From contig CAJWPW010000097.1 of NCBI GenBank assembly GCA_913045415.1, forward strand, positions 1 through 5,513: 5,513 nt of DNA, in the 5' to 3' direction. Numbering within the stretch: the first letter of the stretch is position 1; each line of letters opens with the position of its first letter. Made by a program: the position numbers and the translations under genes. Origin of the DNA: an uncultured Fidelibacterota bacterium (GTDB lineage: Bacteria > Marinisomatota > Marinisomatia > Marinisomatales > UBA1611). Shown here piece after piece: positions 1 through 5,513 of the stretch. The notes below the pieces were generated by a model, which saw nothing but the letters and a program-made list of their open reading frames with translations, did no database searches and had not been told where the DNA came from.

Positions 1-533
1 CCCTAGCCTTTGCTGAAAGTTTTACCTGGCAAAATGCACGGGATGCTATGGTGGATATTCATTATAAAATGGATGAAAATGGAGAAAAAAAACCTACTTA
101 CATTTCTCGATGGCATTATACATCAGATAGGCTCTTGCACCATGATCGAACGGTGGATATTACGTCATCTGTTGCACATGAAAACGATTTGGAAAAAGTT
201 GAAATTGAACTCAATAAAAAACAGGATGGATCGGAATTTTTAGATCTAAATTGGTCATCGAATGAGACAATTAAATTTATTCCAACAGTCAAGATAACGG
301 AAAACATATTGCTGAATTTGCCCGCTGTTAGTGGTGTAGCCTTCGTAAAAAAAAGTTATTTTAAAATGGGAATTGTGATTGCCCACGAAGGGTATTTGAT
401 TGATCAAACAAATTTGATTCATGCATCATCAGAATATAATAAAACTGTAAATGTAGATTTTTTGTCGTATTTATTTAATGATGGAGATCCAAGATTTGAT
501 GGTATTATGTTTTATAAAATTAATCCGATATAA
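1..533 (+). CDS. DUF1460-like (NlpC/P60-fold) N-acetylmuramoyl-L-alanine amidase-like protein, 3' part
   Basis: The frame (codons from base 3) is open to the left edge, so this is the C-terminal 176 residues of a longer gene; an ATG at 48 is internal, because the family-like stretch LAFAESFTWQNARDA precedes it. Features resembling PF07313 are, in order, LA.AES followed by an Arg-rich helix, SRWHYTSD (family SRLHYFSD), a VDIT segment, GIVI...GYLI, LIHASS, and a C-terminal FLSYLF then GIMFYKI. Proteins of this family have a Cys-His papain-like fold and cleave murein amide bonds, usually in the periplasm; the catalytic Cys region and any signal peptide would lie upstream of the window. Where relatives usually read HVGI, this one reads KMGI, so the usual His may be missing. 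It ends in TAA, 19 bp before the nagB/PIG-L gene, which fits murein amino-sugar salvage. The family call rests on remembered motifs, not a search. Confidence 0.6.
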   Translation, partial: LAFAESFTWQNARDAMVDIHYKMDENGEKKPTYISRWHYTSDRLLHHDRTVDITSSVAHENDLEKVEIELNKKQDGSEFLDLNWSSNETIKFIPTVKITENILLNLPAVSGVAFVKKSYFKMGIVIAHEGYLIDQTNLIHASSEYNKTVNVDFLSYLFNDGDPRFDGIMFYKINPI

Positions 534-552
534 TTAAAGTAAAGAATATTTT

Positions 553-2889
553 ATGACAAAAAATAATTGGTCACCTGTTGAAAAACGATTTTTTCAACGA
601 CAATACATTCAAAAACAGACAACCAAAATACCCTATATCCTCGTTGATAATTTTCCGGATCTTGGGTTTTTAACATCCTTGCGATTTCTAGAATGGGTGT
701 CTAAGAACCCGGAAGGTGTCATTAGTTTACCAACAGGTAAAACTCCCGAATATTTTATCAAATGGACTCATAATTTTCTCAGTAATTGGGATGACAAAGA
801 TCTTATTTATCTCAGAAAAGAAAATGGATTGGATATAGATCAAAAGCCTGATCTGTCCCGGCTCAAATTTGTGCAAATTGATGAGTTTTATCCCATGGAC
901 CCTTTACAACATAACAGTTTCTTTAATTACGTGAATAATTTTTATTTATCTGGTTTTGGAATATCACGGGAAAATGCGTTGTTGATCAATTGTGCAGAAA
1001 TACCATTGGTCGATGCAAAACAATGGAAAGATATTTTTCCAAATAGCACGATTGACTTGACTCTGCGCTACAGGGATCCAAAATCTGAATTGGAAAAAAT
1101 GCAGCAGAGTTCCATTTATTTGATTGATCAGTGGTGTACTGAATACGAGGAAAAGATACGAAATATGGGTGGAATAGGTTTTTTCCTGGGCGGTATAGGT
1201 CCCGATGGTCATATTGCGTTTAATGTTCGCGGATCAGATCATAATTCTACCACACGGCTCATGGAAACAAACTTTGAAACACAAGCCGCAGCAGCAACAG
1301 ACTTAGGCGGTATCGAGATCAGCAAGAACCGTCTTGTGATCACTATTGGATTAGCATCCATTACTTTCAAAGATGATGCAGTTGCGATTATTACAGCTGC
1401 AGGGGAAGCGAAAGCATCCATTGTGAAATATTCACTGGAAAATTTGCCTGATGTAAGATATCCAGCTACGGTTTTACAGCGATGTGAAAATAGCCGATTT
1501 TACCTGACTCATGGTGCAGCAAAATTGCTCAACGATACTGAAAAACAATATTGGGAAAACTCGAATTGGGATGATGTAAAGAAACAAAGAGCACTTCTAC
1601 GACTGGCGAAAAGAAAAAATATCTTCGGAAAAAAATTATCTCTCGATGATCTTGAACATGATCCCTTTTGTAAAACTATTCCTGGGTTGGGGGAAGGTAC
1701 AGCGCTGGAGATCATAGAGAAAGTACATGCAAAAGTTCAGCGAGGAATAAAAAATGAAACAAATGAAATATATTACCATACAGGACCCCATCATGATGAT
1801 ATAATGTTAGGGATGATGCCGCATATCATTCATTTGATTAGGGAACCCAGTAATTCCCATCATTTTGTCAATATGACTTCTGGGTTTACATCCGTAACAA
1901 ATGGATTTATAACGAATATTTTATCATTTACTTTAGAATTCTTTTTGCAGGGAAAAATACAAATGACAGATTTCCCTGATTTTTTTTCCGAAGGTTATAA
2001 ATTAAAATGGGATAAGGACGTTTTCCATTATTTAGATAGTTTGGCGAAAGTAGACAAAAGTGAACAAAATCGAGCTTTGGCACATCGGGTTATTCGTGGT
2101 TTGATTAAGATTTATCCTATCAAGGATAAAAATGATTTAGAAGTCCGTATCAATTCTATAATTTCTGAATTAATGCATTGTTATGATGGAGAAAAAAACT
2201 CTGTTGAAATCCAAAAATTGAAAGGGATAATTCGTGAATATGAGGAAGAACTGGTTTGGTCCAATTATGGTGTTCGTGTTCAGGATATATATCATCTTCG
2301 ATTAGGATTTTATACGGGTGATATTTTTACAAAATCTCCCGAACGGAATCGAGATGTCTTGCCTATCCTGAAACAACTAAAGGAAATAAAGCCTACCGTT
2401 ATTTCTTTAGCACTTGATCCGGAAGGGAGTGGGCCAGATACCCATTATAAAGTGTTACAAGCTATTGCTGACGCAGTTCGAATCTGGAATGATGAAACAG
2501 ATTTATCTCATTTACGGATTTGGGGATATCGAAATGTGTGGTATCGGTTTGATCTTGCTGAAGCGGACATCATTGTCCCAGTAACATTAAATTCAATGGC
2601 CATCATTCGATCTACTTTTATGAATTGTTATTTGAGTCAAAGAGATGCATCTTTTCCCAGTTATGAATTGGATGGCCCTTTTTGTGACCTCTCTCAAAAG
2701 ATTTGGGTCGAACAGCACCAAGATCTGCAATTAATGTTAGGTAGAGATTATTGGTATCAGAATGAGAATCCTCACCTTCGTGCCGTTCATGGTGCAGTTT
2801 ATTTAAAGGAAATGGATGTGGAAACCTTCCTGACTGTTGCAAGAGAATTGGAAGAATCCATGGAAGGATTTTCTCTTTCTAAAAATTAA
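553..2889 (+). CDS. nagB: Glucosamine-6-phosphate deaminase domain fused to a PIG-L/LmbE-type deacetylase-like domain
   Basis: A 778-residue cytosolic protein with no signal peptide or membrane segment. Residues about 25-320 form a NagB domain: SLPTGKTPEYF (58-68) is the phosphate loop, FVQIDEFY (106-113) carries the acid/base Asp110, and GGIGPDGHIAFN (213-224) carries Asp218 and His220. NagB converts glucosamine-6-phosphate to fructose-6-phosphate and ammonia. Residues about 405-680 look like a PIG-L/LmbE zinc-dependent N-deacetylase: HTGPHHDD (409-416) matches the family PHPDDE motif, and DPEGSGPDTHYK (622-633) looks like the distal His site. The pair could deacetylate then deaminate N-acetylglucosamine-6-phosphate in one chain, but this is inferred. 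E. coli NagB is about 266 residues; long NagB/PIG-L proteins are known in Bacteroidota and relatives. Oddity: Glu148 of the E. coli DGHIAFNE motif is Val225 here. No strong Shine-Dalgarno precedes the ATG; only AAAG-like bases are seen. The gene ends in TAA, two bases from the convergent cytochrome gene. Confidence 0.85.
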   Translation: MTKNNWSPVEKRFFQRQYIQKQTTKIPYILVDNFPDLGFLTSLRFLEWVSKNPEGVISLPTGKTPEYFIKWTHNFLSNWDDKDLIYLRKENGLDIDQKPDLSRLKFVQIDEFYPMDPLQHNSFFNYVNNFYLSGFGISRENALLINCAEIPLVDAKQWKDIFPNSTIDLTLRYRDPKSELEKMQQSSIYLIDQWCTEYEEKIRNMGGIGFFLGGIGPDGHIAFNVRGSDHNSTTRLMETNFETQAAAATDLGGIEISKNRLVITIGLASITFKDDAVAIITAAGEAKASIVKYSLENLPDVRYPATVLQRCENSRFYLTHGAAKLLNDTEKQYWENSNWDDVKKQRALLRLAKRKNIFGKKLSLDDLEHDPFCKTIPGLGEGTALEIIEKVHAKVQRGIKNETNEIYYHTGPHHDDIMLGMMPHIIHLIREPSNSHHFVNMTSGFTSVTNGFITNILSFTLEFFLQGKIQMTDFPDFFSEGYKLKWDKDVFHYLDSLAKVDKSEQNRALAHRVIRGLIKIYPIKDKNDLEVRINSIISELMHCYDGEKNSVEIQKLKGIIREYEEELVWSNYGVRVQDIYHLRLGFYTGDIFTKSPERNRDVLPILKQLKEIKPTVISLALDPEGSGPDTHYKVLQAIADAVRIWNDETDLSHLRIWGYRNVWYRFDLAEADIIVPVTLNSMAIIRSTFMNCYLSQRDASFPSYELDGPFCDLSQKIWVEQHQDLQLMLGRDYWYQNENPHLRAVHGAVYLKEMDVETFLTVARELEESMEGFSLSKN

Positions 2890-2891
2890 TA

Positions 2892-3302
2892 TTATTCAAT
2901 TTTTATTTCTTTTTCAGCCAGTTCGGCATCCTGAATTTTTTTGGCCAAATGGAAGATATAATAAACTGATTTTTTTATATCATCTTCCGAGCAGGAAAAA
3001 CAGGTACCTTTTGCTGGCATGACACCTTCTTCACCATCCATGCCATTGAGGACACTTTCATATAATTGATCAAACCCTTTGGTCGCCAATTGCTCAAAAT
3101 GTACTTTATCACGGACAGATGCAGCGCCCATATTCCCATACATATGGCAACGAAAACAGGTGGTGACCCAAACGGATTCACCCACAATAATTTCTTTTTT
3201 AGTTAGATTCTTATATTCCTCCGAATCGTAGATATTCACAGGGGATTTTCCACCGCATCCAACCACTAGAAGAAAAATGAAAAAGAGAATTAAACGTTGC
3301 AT
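2892..3302 (-). CDS. Cytochrome c5-like monoheme lipoprotein
   Basis: A 136-residue exported protein. Its N-terminus MQRLILFFIFLLVVGC is a lipoprotein signal with the lipobox VVGC at residues 13-16, so the mature protein starts at Cys16 and is tethered to a membrane facing the periplasm. The heme c site is CFRCH at 49-53, with His53 as proximal ligand; Met95 in GVMPAKG is the likely distal ligand. A second Cys pair, CFSC (101-104), follows the Met loop as in cytochrome c5-type proteins, where it forms a disulfide. The C-terminal helix SEDDIKKSVYYIFHLA is the usual closing helix. Its role is probably one-electron transfer in a respiratory chain, but no oxidase or reductase partner is in view. 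AAGGAA (minus strand, about 3307-3312) lies just upstream of the ATG and fixes the start. It is convergent with nagB/PIG-L and divergent from the trhA operon. Confidence 0.85.
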   Translation of the reverse strand: MQRLILFFIFLLVVGCGGKSPVNIYDSEEYKNLTKKEIIVGESVWVTTCFRCHMYGNMGAASVRDKVHFEQLATKGFDQLYESVLNGMDGEEGVMPAKGTCFSCSEDDIKKSVYYIFHLAKKIQDAELAEKEIKIE

Positions 3303-3307
3303 GAGTT

Positions 3308-3311
3308 TCCT
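3308..3311 (-). promoter_or_regulatory. Ribosome binding site of the cytochrome gene
   Basis: AGGA on the minus strand, within a longer purine run, sits 5 nt from the ATG. It supports the start that preserves a full lipoprotein signal peptide. Confidence 0.55.
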
Positions 3312-3339
3312 TATTTTTACTTATCCAATTCATCAATTT

Positions 3340-3368
3340 AATATGACTATTCCACAATAAAGAAGCAA
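3340..3368 (-). promoter_or_regulatory. Possible promoter for the cytochrome gene
   Basis: Reading the minus strand, TTGCTT (3363-3368) and CATATT (3340-3345) are separated by 17 bp, a sigma-70-like arrangement about 40 bp before the start codon. The matches are only moderate (3 of 6 and 4 of 6) and the region is very AT-rich, so this could be chance. Confidence 0.2.
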
Positions 3369-3473
3369 TAGATAGACCTTGTAAAAATTGAGTCGATATA
3401 TTTGTAACACTTGAGATAATATTAAAAAATATTACCAACTTAGTGTTGCTCTGATTAGGTTTTTTCCTTCATT

Positions 3474-4115
3474 ATGAAAACAAATCAACACTTTCATTGG
3501 GATAAAGAAGAAATTGCTAATTTATTGACCCATGGTATCGGCGCCATTGCCAGTGCTGTGGGATTGATTTTTTTGGTGTATTTTGCAAACGTAAAAGGTG
3601 GAATCTGGGAACAGGTCAGCTTTAGTATATTTGGCATTACAATGCTTATTGTATTTTTATCGTCCACCATTTATCACACAATCCGAACTCCGAAATGGAA
3701 AGCAATATTTCAAACAATTGATCAATCTGCAATTTTTCTCCTGATCGCAGGATCCTATGCACCTTTTTGTTTGGTGAGCATGCGAGGCCCATGGGGCTGG
3801 TCTATCTTATCTGCTGTATGGATATTAGCAATCACCGGGATCATTTTAAAATTTTATTATCAGAATCGGTTTGTAAAACCTTTTGTGATCCTGTATGTTG
3901 CAATGGGCTGGCTTTGTATGGTTGCTATAAAAGAAATGTTTGTAAAAATTCCTGAATTTTCTCTTTCGTTTATTTTCATTGGTGGTGTGTTTTACATGGC
4001 TGGTGTCATTTTCTATTTATGGGAAAGGCTGCCTTATAGTCATGCTATTTGGCATGTATTCGTCTTAGGTGGCTGTGCGAGCCATTATGTGGCGGTTATT
4101 GATTTGGTTTTATGA
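3474..4115 (+). CDS. trhA: Hemolysin III / PAQR family (TrhA-like) integral membrane protein
   Basis: 213 residues, the usual length for the bacterial hemolysin III (YqfA/TrhA) family, with about seven hydrophobic segments (roughly 21-38, 47-65, 82-101, 108-126, 135-152, 163-182, 190-210). The family signature residues are present in order: E13-x2-N16-x3-H20 at the N-terminus, S64-x3-H68 (SSTIYH), D83 in DQSAIFLLIAGSYAPF where relatives often have DH, and the C-terminal H190-x3-H194 of SHAIWHVFVL. His68, Asp83, His190 and His194 correspond to the metal-binding set known from PAQR receptors. Bacterial members are linked to membrane fluidity or energetics rather than proven hemolysis, so the historical name should not be over-read. 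It is the first gene of the operon. Its TGA stop overlaps the next start as ATGA. No clear Shine-Dalgarno precedes the ATG. Confidence 0.85.
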   Translation: MKTNQHFHWDKEEIANLLTHGIGAIASAVGLIFLVYFANVKGGIWEQVSFSIFGITMLIVFLSSTIYHTIRTPKWKAIFQTIDQSAIFLLIAGSYAPFCLVSMRGPWGWSILSAVWILAITGIILKFYYQNRFVKPFVILYVAMGWLCMVAIKEMFVKIPEFSLSFIFIGGVFYMAGVIFYLWERLPYSHAIWHVFVLGGCASHYVAVIDLVL

Positions 4116-4618
4116 AACAATTATTGATCGCTTTGATTTTCATCATGCCTTTATTTTCAGCTATCCCAAAGATTGGACAACTGGCACCCGATTTTTTATT
4201 GGAAGACCAGGATGGCAAATTGCATTCTCTCGGATATTACGAAGGGAAAAAATTAGTGGTTTACTTTTTCCCTAAGGCATTTACACCGGGCTGAACAAAA
4301 CAAGCATGTGGATTCCGGGATGAATCTGATAATTACAAAGAATTAGGTATTGTGGTCTTAGGGATCAGTTTTGATTCAAAAAATTCTCTAAAAGCATTTA
4401 AAGAGAAATATAGAATCCCTTTTAACTTTTTATCAGATTATGAAAAAAATATTGGAAAAAAGTATGGTGTAAGTCGGTTTTTTTTTGCTTCAAGAAAAAC
4501 ATTTCTTATTGATGAAAACGGGATCCTGATTCACATCATTGATGAAGTAAATTTGAATACGCATCCAATGGATATTATAAAAATATTTGAACAAGCTGAA
4601 ACAGGAGCAAACTCGTGA
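4112..4618 (+). CDS. bcp: Exported PrxQ/BCP-type peroxiredoxin with selenocysteine at the peroxidatic position
   Basis: 168 residues if TGA at 4292-4294 is read as selenocysteine (residue 61). Reading it as a stop gives two split fragments: residues 1-60, and a spurious GTG-started piece from 4352 in the same frame. The sequence runs through without loss of homology: APDFLLEDQDG (25-35), LVVYFFPKAFTPG (48-60), U61, TKQAC (62-66), GFRDE (67-71), GIVVLGISFDS and KTFLIDENG (129-137). Cys-type relatives have TPGCTxEAC, so U61 is the peroxidatic position and Cys66 the resolving residue (C-x4-C spacing). Arg128 in SRKTFLID is the usual active-site Arg. Peroxiredoxins of this class reduce H2O2 and organic hydroperoxides with thioredoxin-like partners. 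Unusually, the N-terminus MKQLLIALIFIMPLFSA looks like a cleavable signal peptide, which implies a periplasmic enzyme; most BCPs are cytosolic. The start overlaps the trhA stop. The real terminator is TGA at 4616-4618. Confidence 0.9.
4292..4294 (+). other. In-frame TGA recoded as selenocysteine (peroxiredoxin U61)
   Basis: TGA replaces the codon for the peroxidatic Cys of the TPGC-x4-C motif, and homologous protein continues in the same frame on both sides, which argues against a true stop or a frameshift. Confidence 0.9.
4309..4328 (+). promoter_or_regulatory. Bacterial SECIS element for the peroxiredoxin
   Basis: GATTC (4311-4315) pairs perfectly with GAATC (4322-4326), extended outward by G-U and U-G wobbles (4310/4327, 4309/4328). 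The loop is CGGGAT (4316-4321), with G at its second position. There are 21 nt between the TGA and the apical loop. A hairpin of this size and spacing with a G among the first two loop bases is the known bacterial SECIS pattern, which SelB binds together with Sec-tRNA. No folding program was run. Confidence 0.75.
4603..4607 (+). promoter_or_regulatory. Ribosome binding site of the SelW-like gene
   Basis: AGGAG lies 7 nt before the GTG start, inside the end of the peroxiredoxin gene. It is the best Shine-Dalgarno in the window and decides the non-ATG start, since the same frame has a TGA stop just upstream at 4597-4599. Confidence 0.7.
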
Positions 4619-4845
4619 ATGTATCTATCGAATATTGCAATATGTGAAACTATTTACCACAGGCTTCCAGTTTGGAAGTAGAATTAAAATCAAAATTTGA
4701 TCATGTAGATATTGAATTGATTTCCAGTGGTGGAGGTGTTTTTGAAATAACATTAGATAATAACCTAATTTTTTCAAAGAAAGCGTTGAAACGATTTCCA
4801 GCAGATGGTGAAGTTGAAAAGTTGATTCGGGAAAACTTGAACTAA
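4615..4845 (+). CDS. selW: SelW-like (Rdx family) selenoprotein with a CxxU redox motif
   Basis: 76 residues when TGA at 4645-4647 is read as selenocysteine (U11). The start is GTG, overlapping the peroxiredoxin stop as GTGA and preceded by AGGAG. The sequence is typical of the short bacterial Rdx/SelW family: beta strand VSIEYC, the motif C8-N-M-U11, NYLPQASSLEVEL helix, ISSGGGVFEITLDNNLIFSKK and RFPADGEVEKLI; each block (YC..C.YLP.A, GGVFE, IFSK, RFP) matches the family. SelW-like proteins have a thioredoxin-like fold, are cytosolic, and are thought to act in thiol-based redox or glutathione/thioredoxin-linked reactions; the exact substrate is not known. With TGA taken as a stop only ten residues would be made, so standard gene finding misses it. 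It is followed after one base by the cyclase gene. The stop is TAA. Confidence 0.9.
4645..4647 (+). other. In-frame TGA recoded as selenocysteine (SelW-like U11)
   Basis: The TGA falls on the second redox residue of the family CxxC/CxxU motif (C8-N-M-U11), where Sec is normal in SelW relatives, and the frame continues with Rdx-family sequence to a TAA. Confidence 0.9.
4664..4678 (+). promoter_or_regulatory. Bacterial SECIS element for the SelW-like protein
   Basis: CTTCC (4664-4668) pairs perfectly with GGAAG (4674-4678) around the 5-nt loop AGTTT; a further G-U wobble (4663/4679) is possible. G is the second loop base, or the first if A4669 pairs with T4673. There are 21 nt between the TGA and the loop, identical to the peroxiredoxin element, although the sequences themselves are unrelated. 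Confidence 0.78.
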
Positions 4846-4846
4846 T

Positions 4847-5513
4847 TTGAAAATAAACCTAAATCATTCTGGTCAAGATCATACTATTGATTTGAATTCC
4901 GGAATTGATCTGTCTATCCCAAATAGATTTGATGGAAAAAATCCGATATTTTATGGTGCTACAGCACCATCGGTGAAACCTATCCACTATGGAGAATTTA
5001 TTGGCGATGTAAATCAGGGAGGAAGTTGTAATGTTAAGATTGCTTCACTGAATATTCATTGCACAGGAACTCACACGGAATGTGTGGGGCATATTGATGA
5101 TTCAGGCAAAAAAATATCTGATGTTTGTCCAATCGGATTTTTATTTGCCCAATTGATTACTGTTAATCCGGTTCATAAATCAGATACAAATGAATCTTAT
5201 CATGTTGACTATGAAAATGAATTAGTTATTTCAGTTGAGTCATTCAAAGGCAAGTTAAAAGAAAACATAAATGCACTCGTTATTCGAACAAATCCAAATG
5301 ATCTGGATAAAGTAAATCGGAATTATGGTGATTATCCGGCTTCTTTTTTAACCCACGATTCCATTGATTATATTTTAGATAGCGGCATAAAACATTTGTT
5401 GGTTGATTTGCCATCCATAGACAAAGCTGACGATGGCGGACAACTTGGAAATCATCACAGATTTTTTAAACTAGGCAAAACAATTTCGGAATTACTTTAT
5501 ATCCCTGATTCAG
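4847..5513 (+). CDS. Cyclase family protein (kynurenine-formamidase-like metal-dependent hydrolase), 5' part
   Basis: The first 222 codons of a gene cut by the right edge; the family is usually about 250 residues or slightly longer. The frame has a TGA at 4838-4840, so the TTG at 4847 is the only plausible start near the expected N-terminus; it gives MKINLNHSGQDHTIDLNSGI, then DLSIP, as in family members. The signature is HCTGTHTECVGH (71-82): His76, Glu78 and His82 occupy the metal-site region that reads HxGTHxDxPxH in kynurenine formamidases, with Glu for Asp as in a known subfamily. Later blocks ALVIRTNP, LTHDSIDYILDSGIKHLLVDLPSIDKADDGG and NHHRFF also fit. Members hydrolyse formamides or cyclic amides, but this one's substrate is unknown. 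It starts one base after the SelW-like stop with no clear ribosome site, suggesting translational coupling. Confidence 0.8.
   Translation, partial: MKINLNHSGQDHTIDLNSGIDLSIPNRFDGKNPIFYGATAPSVKPIHYGEFIGDVNQGGSCNVKIASLNIHCTGTHTECVGHIDDSGKKISDVCPIGFLFAQLITVNPVHKSDTNESYHVDYENELVISVESFKGKLKENINALVIRTNPNDLDKVNRNYGDYPASFLTHDSIDYILDSGIKHLLVDLPSIDKADDGGQLGNHHRFFKLGKTISELLYIPDS

Larger units (their letters stand above)
3303..3473. other. Divergent intergenic region between the cytochrome and trhA operons
   Basis: 171 bp of AT-rich DNA that must hold the promoters for the minus-strand cytochrome and the plus-strand four-gene operon. On the plus strand TATATTTG (3397-3404) matches the Bacteroidota -7 consensus TAnnTTTG, but a -33 TTTG at the usual distance is not seen; the nearest TTG is at 3379-3381, only 15 bp away. 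No convincing operator, riboswitch or terminator hairpin was found. Open frames here lack family-like content and are treated as noise. Confidence 0.4.

Noticed and set aside
48..50. ATG as the start of the first gene
   Set aside because: The frame is open to the window edge and the residues before it fit the DUF1460-like family, so the gene is truncated by the window rather than starting here.
2885..2925. Bidirectional terminator between the convergent nagB and cytochrome genes
   Set aside because: The sequence is only T- and A-rich; no GC-containing hairpin followed by a T tract is visible, so no terminator is called.
3211..3438. Minus-strand open frame of 75 codons across the divergent intergenic region
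   Set aside because: It overlaps the start of the cytochrome gene in another frame, and its translation resembles no recognised protein and lacks a ribosome site.
4112..4618. Peroxiredoxin as a pseudogene with a premature stop, with a separate gene from GTG 4352
   Set aside because: Homology continues without a gap in one frame across the TGA, which sits exactly on the redox Cys; the next gene shows the same pattern, and both have SECIS-like hairpins.
4632..4643. Perfect palindrome ATATTGCAATAT just before the selW TGA
   Set aside because: Short and AT-rich, it lies in coding sequence for the conserved YCNM residues, with no second copy in view; chance is the simplest explanation.
4292..4647. 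Genetic code with TGA as Trp or Gly
   Set aside because: Trp is encoded by TGG throughout, TGA terminates trhA and prx, no TGA lies inside the 778-residue nagB gene, and both internal TGAs replace Cys positions rather than Trp or Gly.
1..5513. CRISPR array, tRNA, rRNA, insertion sequence or attachment site
   Set aside because: No regularly spaced repeats, terminal inverted repeats, transposase-like frames or tRNA-like cloverleaf sequence were seen on either strand.

Overview
This is an AT-rich bacterial window of six genes. They are the 3' end of a cell-wall amidase-like gene, a long two-domain nagB/PIG-L gene, a convergent small c-type cytochrome lipoprotein, and a tight four-gene plus-strand operon cut by the right edge. 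The lipobox on the cytochrome, the Sec-type signal peptide on the peroxiredoxin, the DUF1460-like protein and the long nagB/PIG-L architecture suggest a Gram-negative of the Bacteroidota/FCB type. An uncultivated marine lineage such as Marinimicrobia is possible, but nothing in the window proves a taxon.

Left part (1-2889, plus strand): the DUF1460-like murein amidase tail and the nagB/PIG-L fusion lie 19 bp apart. Together they suggest amino-sugar or peptidoglycan salvage: an amidase cuts murein fragments and a deaminase feeds glucosamine-6-phosphate to glycolysis. Middle (2892-3302, minus strand): a cytochrome c5-like lipoprotein ends two bases from the nagB stop. It diverges from the next operon across a 171-bp intergenic region.

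Right part (3474-5513, plus strand): a PAQR/hemolysin-III membrane protein, a secreted PrxQ/BCP-type peroxiredoxin, a SelW-like Rdx protein and a cyclase-family (kynurenine-formamidase-like) enzyme. The genes overlap or nearly touch (ATGA overlap, GTGA overlap, 1-bp gap), so they should be co-transcribed and translationally coupled. The main discovery is that both the peroxiredoxin and the SelW-like gene are broken in a standard reading by an in-frame TGA exactly at the redox-active Cys position (TPGU-x4-C and CxxU). Each TGA is followed, after exactly 21 nt, by the apical loop of a perfect 5-bp hairpin with G as its second loop base, as expected of bacterial SECIS elements. A conventional gene caller splits or misses both genes. 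The window therefore encodes two adjacent selenoproteins, and the organism should carry selA, selB, selC and selD elsewhere.
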